Notes under the pieces: model-generated
Databases searched by the model: none
Told to the model about the DNA's origin: nothing
What the model saw: only the letters and a program-made list of their open reading frames with translations
Position numbers and translations under genes: made by a program
Part shown: positions 23,529 through 34,100 of the stretch, one piece after another
Position numbering within the stretch: position 1 is the first letter of the stretch
How the letters are laid out: each line of letters begins with the position of its first letter
Origin: Paracentrotus lividus
Lineage: Eukaryota > Echinodermata > Echinoidea > Camarodonta > Echinidae
Assembly: GCA_940671915.1 (NCBI GenBank)
Contig: CALNVZ010003435.1
Span: 6,652,829-6,716,828, forward strand
Reading direction: 5' to 3'
Length of the DNA: 64,000 nucleotides

Positions 23529-24539
23529 CTACTTCCCTCTTGGTTTGATGGTAGCATGGTACAGGCTTTTTCCCGCTCTCCCATCAGCAAATGTGAAGTC
23601 CATTCCAGACGGTGTGGCCTCCATGTAGGAAAATCCTCCAAGGCTTGTCTCATCGGCATAGTGGAACTTCACCCAGGATTCTGGCACGTCTCCTTTATGA
23701 GCTGTTGAGGGATCAACCACATGAGCCGATCCAATCACAAAGTATTCCACGCTGGAGTTGTCTTCTTTGATGTGCTGCAGGTTATGGTCATGACCGCAGA
23801 AGTAAGCATTCACGTTGTACTTGATCAGCAGAGGACGGAGTGACTGGACGAGGCAAGCTGTTGGACCGTGTTCCGCGATAGACCATACAGGATAGTGTCC
23901 AGCAACGATGACGTATGAATCATTGATGGTCGCCTTCAGCTGATTCTCGATCCAAGCCAGTTGCTTGTCAACCATCAGCAGATCTTTAGGCTTTGACGGT
24001 TGTTGCAGAACGTCGGCGTCATCGGTATTTCCGCACAACATGACTGTATCGATCATGATGAAGGAGACGGTTTCCTGGCTGGCTGGAATCTGATACCGCA
24101 TTGTGTAATAGAAAGAGGGAAAGTTCCATCTCTTGGATACCTGGGAGTAGTCAATCTGAGCCTGAACGCTACCATGCCAGTCATGGTTCCCGGCTACCAC
24201 ATACCACGGAACCTGAAGCGACTCTGCTGTGAAGACATTTTCAAAGGTTTCATTGAAGCGAGGATCGTCCACGCTCTTTACTCCAAAATAGTAGAAGTTG
24301 TCTCCAAGTGCAAGAACAAACTGGGAAGCATAACTCGACGCTAAGACACCCATCTGCTTCGCCACATTCACCTCACAGTCCGTGTAATATGGAGGTGAAG
24401 TTTGCCCACCCCAGTCAGCAAGTACCATGAAGTTCAACGAACTATTTTGACCCAGATATCTGGCATCTGAACCTTGCTGTAGAAATCCCCAAACAAGCAA
24501 AATACATGCTGTACATTGAAGTGACGTCAGGACACCCAT
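23529..24539 (-). CDS. ACP5: Tartrate-resistant (purple) acid phosphatase type 5-like, single exon
   Basis: A complete 336-residue protein; vertebrate ACP5 is about 325. It is a secreted or lysosomal binuclear-iron phosphatase that hydrolyses phosphomonoesters at acid pH. Residues 1-26 look like a signal peptide. All metal-ligand motifs of the family are present: ADWGG (D42), GDNFYY (D80, Y83), GNHD (N118, with H119), AGHYP (H215) and GHDH (H250, H252). The loop DTVMLCGNTDD (164-174) corresponds to the mammalian repression loop, and C169 and C229 match its disulfide pair. Asparagine glycosylation sites are plausible at NSS (32), NET (96), NDS (206) and NSS (261). The coding region is uninterrupted, unlike multi-exon vertebrate ACP5. 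TTTAG at about 24552 could be an acceptor for a 5' leader intron. It is divergent from DHODH across 649 bp. An expressed intronless retrocopy is an alternative, but no poly(A) tail or duplicated flanks were seen. Confidence 0.93.
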   Translation of the reverse strand: MGVLTSLQCTACILLVWGFLQQGSDARYLGQNSSLNFMVLADWGGQTSPPYYTDCEVNVAKQMGVLASSYASQFVLALGDNFYYFGVKSVDDPRFNETFENVFTAESLQVPWYVVAGNHDWHGSVQAQIDYSQVSKRWNFPSFYYTMRYQIPASQETVSFIMIDTVMLCGNTDDADVLQQPSKPKDLLMVDKQLAWIENQLKATINDSYVIVAGHYPVWSIAEHGPTACLVQSLRPLLIKYNVNAYFCGHDHNLQHIKEDNSSVEYFVIGSAHVVDPSTAHKGDVPESWVKFHYADETSLGGFSYMEATPSGMDFTFADGRAGKSLYHATIKPRGK

Positions 24540-25188
24540 CTTCTCTCCTTGCTAAATCAAAGTTTTTTGTTTTTATTATTATTTTTTTTTATGGCTGGCT
24601 GTTGCTCTTTCTGAGGCTCATGCGCTATGAATTAAGCTGTTGATAGCAAACGAAGCTATTCTACAAAGCTGCATACAGTGTAATTAAACACAATTCATTC
24701 TTTTCATCTCAAATGACAAAGAAAAGTACAAAGAGGGATGCGAGATCGAAAAGACAAAACGTAAAACTGCAACAAACAGTGCACTGAACAAAACAAGCTA
24801 GCTTTGCGATTCCGGTTGTCACATGATCGCTCTGCACTTTGATCAGGTGACTGCACTTCTCGTAATTGTGTTTTAGGAAATAGTTTGTATTTTGTTAGAT
24901 TTTCTGACAGTTTGTCATTTTTAAGTGTTAAATTAATGTAAATATAAATTTAATTTGTGTTAAAAATTATTTTTAAAAATATTGTTATCTATTTTTATTA
25001 CAAAAATATACAGCACTTGTTTATACGATTTGTTTTAGGCTGGAAATAGGCTAAACCGCGCGAAATTTCGTAACAGCAGAAATCATCACAGAGCCAGTGC
25101 CAGCTAGAGCTAGTGGCGGATTGGAAGACGCCTCGAATCGAATCCACAACGCAACAGAAACCATTTTTATACACATTCCAGACCAATC
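24540..25188. promoter_or_regulatory. Divergent promoter gap between ACP5-like gene and DHODH
   Basis: The 649 bases separate the two start codons, which point away from each other, so both promoters must lie here unless leader exons extend elsewhere. Two E-box-like sites sit close together: TCACATGA at 24819-24826 and TCAGGTGA at 24843-24850. The DHODH-proximal 110 bases are the only GC-rich part (CCGCGCGAAATTTCG near 25055-25069). No clear TATA box at a suitable distance was identified. Confidence 0.6.
24819..24826 (-). promoter_or_regulatory. M-box-like site upstream of the acid phosphatase
   Basis: Read toward the phosphatase gene the site is GATCATGTGAC, containing TCATGTGA, the M-box core bound by MITF/TFE bHLH-Zip factors. 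The mammalian TRAP promoter is regulated by MITF through such a site. It lies 280 bases upstream of the start codon. Binding here is inference; an 8-base match can occur by chance. Confidence 0.35.
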
Positions 25189-28100
25189 ATGTCTCTGAAG
25201 GTACATTTATATTTCTGTTGAAACTTTTTTTGTAATAAATTCTGCCTGTATTTGAACATATTCTTGTTCTTCTGACTATAACTTTAAATTAAAGTTGTGC
25301 CATTTTTTTATCAATTCAATTTGCACGGATGGTGGAGATGGTTTGACATTTTGCTTGGTAGAGATTGATTGATGAACTGTCACTGTGAACTAAGTCTAAG
25401 ATGATGATAATGGTCATAATGATGACGTTAAATCAGTCATTGGTTGAACAAGGTTTCATGATGATTGGCAATGATTGTGATGGTGATCTTGGTGATATGA
25501 GAGACGAAGAAGATGATGGTGATGATTGTTGATGATGATGATCTATAAATAATAATGAGGGAGTTGATGGTGGTGATTATGGTGAAAAGGGAGACGATGG
25601 TGGTGATCTTGGTGATGATGATGGTGGTGGTGATCTTGACAATGCATGGGGGAGATGATGATCTCTTAACCACCCGAGTTTGATATTAAACAGCTTTGTA
25701 GAATTCTATATCTATTCAAGCCAGGGGCCCCGGAGCGTTTTTTAAAGTGGAGGGGCTGAACAGGCTAAAAATCACAAAACTATGGTCATTTTCGCGATTT
25801 TGTACATGTTTGCCTCCGCGGCTCCACGGCCCCTGTAAGCACATGAGATATCAACCACATTTGAATATATTTACAAGTCACTCAACATGAATTACACTTC
25901 TGGAAAGAAAGTTTAGTTCAACATCTAATTACCCAGCTTATACTGAAGTCATAAGTTGAAAACACACATAGCATGCATAGCCAATGACATTTGGAGTAAA
26001 TAACAGATACAATACAAACTATACAACTTCAAGGACTACAGAACCTCTACGATCCTCTCCATCCCGTACATCGATGATGATGATGAAGATGATATAAATA
26101 TTTTGTATGAAAGTAACTTTTCTGATTTCACTTTGATTTCAGCATAAGCTTCAGGGGGCTGCAATTATCTTAGGAGGGGGTTCTGTGATGTTTACTGGCA
26201 TTGCTATTGCTAATGGTAATGAGAAGTTCTACCATGACTTTGTGATGCCAGCGTTCCGTTGGATAGATGCTGAAAGAGCGCATGTTCTGGCCGTGAAAGC
26301 TGCATCCTGGGGACTTGTGCCAAAAGGCAAATATAAAGATCCGCCATTATTGGTAATTATTTATTGATCACTGCATCTTCATCTCATATGCTAGGTCATA
26401 AGGGTAGTAAATATTCAATAAAAAGCAGTTACCATTGTTATTGCATTCAACTGATTTCAACTGATATTCATTGTATTCTTGTGTAGAAATTTTTTTTTCA
26501 ATTCAGTGGATTACATTAATGGATTGTTTTCATGAGATAACATTATGTACATCTACACATGTTAGATCATATCATCTAGATTTTCTACAAATGCAAGGAT
26601 ATTGAGATAAGTTGATAGTGTAGAGAGGTATATTGAACAAGTTCTAGGCTGGGTACCACAACAGAAAACACGTCTTCACTCCAAGAAAGTTAGGTCTCAT
26701 CTGCCTGGGCATAATAGCTCCTTCTATGCCCCTTATTTTGAGCATGACCAAACGAATATATTATAAATAACAAAGATAAAATACAATTAAAGTTTACCTT
26801 CAAAATATTCATGAAGGATTTAGCCAATAGAGGCAAAGAGTAGGAAAGTCATGTGATATAGAAAAGGCGGGAAAGAGAGTAATTAAAATAGCTGAGAGAT
26901 CATGCATGCACAGAAATCAAGTACAAAGAGAGTGATCAGATTAGGAATGTGAAACAGGTAATAGGGAGAGGTGATAACAAAGAGAAAGTCTATGAATGAA
27001 GATATAGAGACAATGAGGATAAGGTCACTCTGAGGACAAGTAACAAGTCATCTGAGGACAAGAAACTAAGAGTCATTTATGTGTATAAAAATAATGTCCT
27101 ACAATAGGAGGGGTTATTGTTACTACAATAAACTATTTAAACCTGAAAATATACAAGTTGCTTTTCTGTGTTCATTTTGCATAAATAATGAGATGTTTGT
27201 ACTCTTGTTCTCTTGCATACTGGTAGTTACAGTTTCATAAAATGATTAAAAAAAAATCCAATGTATCTATTTTCATTGACTATGAAATGCAGAAGCATTT
27301 TTATTTGATGAATATTTTATTTTAAGTTGCGTTTTCATTTCCCATTTTCATCAGCACTGCGAAGCCATGGGGTTAGAGTTCAGCAATCCTCTGGGTATGG
27401 CAGCTGGTTTTGACAAGCATGCAGAGGCTATGGACGGTCTTTTGAAGACTGGGTTTGGCTTCGTTGAGGTCGGCAGTGTCACCCCTGAACCTCAGGTGGG
27501 AAACCCCAAACCAAGGGTGTTCAGACTGACAGAAGATAAAGCAGTCATCAATAGGTAATTGAAATCTTTAATCAAAAACTCTTTGGAAGCTATTGGTGGA
27601 TAGGGAATACATCCTCTACATTTTAGATTGTTCCAGTATAAGGTCTAACCTTGTTTATAGATATCCTTATTATTTATTTGTTTTCACTAAAAATTATCTG
27701 AAAATAAATTTACAATGAAGCAAACTTATGAACAGTATTCAAATATCAGTATTTTGAAATGCTCCACTGTAATACAGAGAATTTTCAGATAAACATTTGA
27801 ATTTAAATCACTAATTTGTGATCTATTTTGTTTTGTATTGATGAAAGGCTTCCCATTATTGTTCATCATTTATACTTTGAAAACCATTCTACACGAAGAG
27901 AAAAGGGAAAATCGAGTTTAGCTGTATTGCAAAAAAATTTTTTTCAAAACCTAGATAGGATGACCCCACCCCCACACTAAGAAAGACACACACAACAAAT
28001 TGAGTAATTACATGAAGGTGTTAAATTTGAAGACATTGGGTTATTTTTACTTAAAGGTATGGATTCAACAGTGTTGGCCATGATGTAGTTCTCCAAAGAC

Positions 28101-31100
28101 TGCAGGCTCGACAAAAACAAACAGAACATCTATCTAAAGGTAACTGATTAATCTGTGAATGTCCTAAACTCATTGGATACTGCTTGATTTTGATATACAC
28201 AATTTCTATATACCATAATCGAGTCTGAGTTCAGAAGGTTTTAGTATTTAATAGATTAATAGACAATATTTGTTTGAAATGAATGCAATTTTACTGATCC
28301 CTCTGGTAGAGTGAATTATACTCATGTTGAGTCACTCAGTAGATATACTTTAAAAGTTGCAGATTAATTCAAAAGAAAACAACCACATAATATACAAACA
28401 AATTTTCTTGCACAAATATTTCTCGTTAGATTAAACTGTTCTGGTTCTTCTTATGATATCCCATATATGTTTGAAAAATTTGCTCAGAAATCAATTTTGT
28501 CAACTGGATAAAAAACACTCGGGGGGTGCATTAATTCCTATGTTCTCTTGTATTTAAAATATTGATCTGTAAATATTTCTTTTCACTGTGTGTAGACGAT
28601 GCCAAGAAATCAAATCCAATTGAAACAATAATTCATTTCATATGTTGAAATAGATTGAAATAAAAATAAATTAATTTGTATACTAAATGCATCTAGGGAA
28701 TAACAATTTATACTTGTTTTCCTCTTTCATTTTATTATTTTTTTTTTTTTAGATAAAAAAGGTATTATTGGCGTCAACCTAGGCAAGAACAAGACCTCCC
28801 CTAGTGCAGTCCAGGACTATGTAAATGGTGTGAAGAAGCTGGGCTGCTTGGGAGACTATCTAGTCATCAATGTATCTAGTCCAAATACTCCAGGTCTCAG
28901 GGCTATGCAGGGAAGACAACAACTAGCTGAGCTCATTGATCAGGTATGGTATCTTAGAAGAAGTAGAGTTGGACCTCACTTACTCGACCATTATTTAACA
29001 AGACATCTGTATTAACCGACCATATCCTCTGGCCATTTTCCCTTTAATTCTTGATTTATGTCACCAACAGCCTCACTTTTTCATAATTTTTTTCATCTCC
29101 TCACACACAGAAAGTCATTTGTAACAATTTATGACCATCCACTTCAGAAATCCCCTATATATTTTGATAGATATATTTTGATAGATATCATTTTGTAATT
29201 TGGTTTTTGTGAAATCCCTCTCTGAAGAATCTCAACATTTGAATTTATTATCAGTATTATTGTCAGTTTATTCTGCACTTTCAGTACATGTAAAATATAA
29301 TGATAAAGTGATACAATTGACATAATTTATACTTAAAAATTTGACACATTGCTTCTATGTTTGATTAAGTTTTGGCTGCCAGTTAGGCAAAAAGGCAATG
29401 GTAAAAGGGTAATTATTATTTGCCCCTGTTCTTGTTTAATTTTGTAGGTAGTAGCAGCAAGAGATGTCTTACCCTGTTCACCTAAGCCTCCAGTTCTGGT
29501 CAAAATAGCACCTGATTTAACAGCAGCTGACAAAGAAGATATAGCAGCAGTAGTAATGAGTAAGAAGGTGAGAGTAATAAATGGACAGTGACAAACGGCA
29601 TTCAATTATTCAGTAGTGTTCTTGAGTAAATTTTTTCTTTAATTCAGTACTACTTTTTATTAAGAATGTGATTAAAAACTGATAAAAGTTTTAGAAAATC
29701 ATATAATTTTTTCCTGGGATAGGTGATTTTATATCATTATTACATACAATTTCTCATTCCTTTCTTGTTACTCGGGGGGGGGGGGGGGGGGGGGGTGATT
29801 CATTAATAGCTTAAAGCAATCCCAACTATGGAACTGTATCATGGCAATTGATCCTAAAATTGATTTTATCCTAATTGGGATTGGATTTTAGCAGTTAGTG
29901 AATCACTCCCCAGTGGAAGGTTTAACTTTATTTTTGTGAAATGAAAAGTTTATGCACAAACTTTTCCAGGATCATTGAATTGAAGCTGACTCAATATATC
30001 GGTCATGTTACAGCCACGTATGTTCCTCGCCTATTCGTTGCGTGTTCGCTTGGTGGGCAAAGTGGGTGGAGCTAGTTGTTATGGGCAACGAAGCGTTCGT
30101 TAACTTCTTTTCATGTTTTTCTCATGCTGTAAAATGAGTCTGACTGCAATATTCTAAAATCCACTGAAATACTCAAAAACCGGCAATACGGTGAATATAC
30201 ACCTCTCCTTTGGATATTAATGTATCAAATAAACCAATTCATCAAACAATTGGCAGATTTTTTGTTCAGTTTTATGCATTTTGAAAGCAGCATCAAAATA
30301 TAGAAATTATGTAAGCTTTTATAAAATCTTACTTTTTCAATATCTGGTATATTTTTAATAGTTTGGAAATGTTATGACAATGAAATTAGAAGTTTTCTGA
30401 ACTGATGTCGTTGTTTGCTTCGATGTTATAGTTTTTTTTACTTGTGGACACGCCGTTGAAATCAGGTAAAAATCTTTCCCTTTTTTACTTATTTTCGTAA
30501 CATGTGGCCATGCGTTTTGAGTTGGGCCCTTAAAAAGGTGGAGTTGTGACATCTGCTCCTCAAATATGATTTTGTTTATTGATTTACATAAAAACTATAC
30601 AAGCTATATAGCTGAATTTGGTGTTAAATTAAAGCTCTCATGAAGGGCAACAAAATACATGTTTTGAAAAATGTTAAAATTTCATCATTGTATGTTAATT
30701 AAACTGTTAATTAATGAGAGTCAGGGGTGGAGGAGGAGCCGCGCAGGAGGAGCCGCGCAGCAAATATGGTACATGTGCTGTAAAACAGAGTTAAATCATG
30801 TTCAGAGATGGATTTTTTTTTTAAAATTGAAATGCATTCACCCTTCTCAAACACTTACATTGTAATTTAGCTTGTTTATGATCCATAATTTAAGTAATTA
30901 TAACCGATTTAGTGCTGTACACTGTAGTACATGTATGTACATGTACATTGTGACTGTACTATATGAATGACAATTTCTTTACAGCTAAAGGGCTTTAACA
31001 TTTTGTAAATGCGACATTATTGTTAATAATGTTTACCAAGACAAAGGGACTTTCACATGTCAGTACTACTTTGCTACTTCTATCTGCCTTAGCAACTTAT

Positions 31101-34100
31101 ATAGGATCCTTCATTATGTGTCTAGTATCTTAAACAGCGAGTTACAGTACTTAGAACACGGCAACAAGGTACATTTTCTTAAAAAATTGAAATTTTCTAA
31201 GCCATCTTTCCAGCCTGGAGCAAAATGCGGTAAACTCTCCCAGGGTATAGAAAGTTATACATGTTTGGAAAGCTCTGAATATGATAAGTTCAAATCTGCA
31301 GTAAATAATGTTGTAGGGTAAGCAGTATTTTTTTTGCAATTTTTTTTCCAAAGCCATCTTTTTTCATGAATTTTTCAGGTTTTAAGATTCATAATCTTTC
31401 AAGGGCGCCACCTATGTTAATTTTAAGCGCATTTCTGAACTCCTCAGACATTCAGCTTCCAGAAAATGTATACTTTTGTGGGGTTAATATAAATTTTGAA
31501 AAAGTTACAGCCACTTTCAAGGGAATGCGCACGATTAGTACAAATTTTGAGTGTGTCACACAACACGGGCCCAACTTAAAACACATGGCCATGTATGTTT
31601 TATCAGCATGTCAGTTGTTTATTTTTCATTTTTATTATAAAATCAATCATGGAGATGAAAATCGGGAGTGTGGAAATACAGTGTATGTCTATGTTTCGTA
31701 GGATCAATGCTGCTGAAAAGAGAAAACTGGGTTCATATATTCATGAAAAAATTCGCCAAATTAAAAAATGCCAGCATACGGCGCCGCGTCTTTTCGACCC
31801 AGTCTAACCGGCCCAGACATCAGTCCCATTCCGGTATTACGCAATATTTCACACGTACCATGGGTTGGTTTGGTTTGGTTGATTTCCGTATAATAAAATC
31901 ATATACAATTACATATGAAAATATAAACATATATCTAGATTAAAAAATACGGCTGGTAGCCCATTTCAGGTGCAACTAATAATGTTGCTGCTGGTCTTCC
32001 ACGGGGCCAGTTAATTAAACTACATAAATTTACATAACAAAACAATATAACATCATGAAATGTAACAATATGATGAACTAAAAAAAATACTTAAGAGAAA
32101 AAAAATTCTAATATTACATACACAACATAATAAAGGTACAACAAAAGTGGAAATTATAGTGTGCTTAGTTTAGACTTAAAAGTGGTAAAAGCAGGTAGTT
32201 GACGCAATTCAGAGGTAGATTATTATACTCGGATGAAGCTCTGTATACGAGAGTTCTTTTGCAGTAATTAGTATTTGGCTTAGGTAATGAAAGGCTCATT
32301 TTGATTACGGAGGGAATATGGCGTGTGTTTAAAATGAAATATTTCTTTCAAATATTCGGGGGTCATATTGTTTAATATTTGTATGTAATAGTAAAAGATG
32401 GATTTTACGTCTTTCAGGTAACATTTGCCATCCAAGACACAAATGAATTTGACTGATAGAAGTATGGAAGATATGGGTTGATTTGATTTATTATTCTGCC
32501 TGCCCCCTATTTTGGATTTTTTGAAGTTGTGTCAAACAATTTTGCTGGCAGATTGCCAAATTACATCTCCGTAATCAAAATTGAGGTAATATAATTGAAT
32601 TATAGATTAACTTCGATTCGGACATATCTTCGGCTTGGAGCCAGAAGGGCGCTATTGCAGATCAAGGATGTGCCGTTTTGGAGCCAGAAGGGCGCTATTA
32701 CATTGACTTTGTACAGTAATAGCGCCCTTCTGGCTCTCAACGGAACACTATTAAGATGCAATAACGCCTTATGGCTCCCAAACAGACGATATTTACATAT
32801 TTCTTAGTCTACACAAATAGCTCACCATGTTACTGAATCTTTTTACGCATTGGTCAATTTGAACATCCCATTTTATTTATCATCCACATGTTATATCGAG
32901 ATATTTTAAAACTTTTTACTTGAGACAATTGCTGTTCCTTAATTCTGATACTCAAAATGATTCTTTCTTAAGCATGTTTTGTGATCCTGCTAACATACAA
33001 ACAGTTTTGTCATAGTTTATCTTTAAGTTGTTGGTGTTCATCCATAATTCAAGACTTTTGAGCTCTTTATTCAAGACATCTCCACCACCTTAGGGATCTT
33101 ATGTGAATAGTAAATGACCGTGTCATCTAGCATAAAGATGGACTTTACATTTATTAAAAACATAATTCATGTCATCAACAAAAATGATGACTTATTGCTT
33201 GTTAGTAGTGTTTCTTCTAATTATTAGACATGTAGATATTCCAGGTTACCTATAATAAGGAACCTATAATAAGGATGCTCAGATGCCCAACGCATATGGA
33301 TAGCTAAGAACAATTTTTAAAGTTTAAAGCTCCGGTTTATGTTGAATGAAACTCATTGGAAATATGCTGGCAACATGTCATCACCTTACTGAAGACAGCC
33401 ACGGGCAAGCCACGGGAGCTGGTCGGTCTACGGTAAGGGATTCGTTCAGTCCGCCTGCTCCTGGTTTGAAATGTCGGGCATTCAATATCGGAATGGGACT
33501 GATGTCTGGGCCGAAAGACGTGGCGATATCAATATCTCAACACACGCTCATATTTATAATTCGGCGACTTTTTTCATGAAATATGACCCAGTATTCTCTT
33601 TCAGCAGCATGGATCCTACGAAACATAGACATACACTGTATTTCCACACTCCCGATTTTCATCTCCATGACTGATTTATAATAAAAAATGAAAAATAAAC
33701 AACTGACATGCTGATAAAACATACATGTTACGAAAATAAGTAAAAAAGGGAAAGATTTTTACCTGATTTCAACGGCGTGTCCACAAGTAAAAAAAACTAT
33801 AACATCTAAGCAAACAACGACATCAGTTCAGAAAACTTCTAATTTCATTGTCATAACATTTCCAAACTATTAAAAATATACCAGATATTGAAAAAGTAAG
33901 ATTTTATAAAAGCTTACAATTTCTATATTTTGATGTCATTTTGATGTTGCTTTCAAAATGCATGAAACTGAACAAAAAATCTGCCAATTGTTTAATGAAT
34001 TGGTTTATTTGATACATCAATATCCAAAGGAGAGGTGTTTATTCACCGTTTTGCCTTTTTTTGAGTATTTCAGTGGGTTTTAGAATATTGCATGTCAGAC

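Noticed and set aside
24000..24344. 114-codon plus-strand frame within the phosphatase
   Set aside because: Antisense shadow of the acid phosphatase coding sequence.
25070..25150. Possible tRNA-like end (TCGAATCGAATCC) in the divergent promoter gap
   Set aside because: No acceptor stem partner, anticodon arm or A-box at the right spacing.
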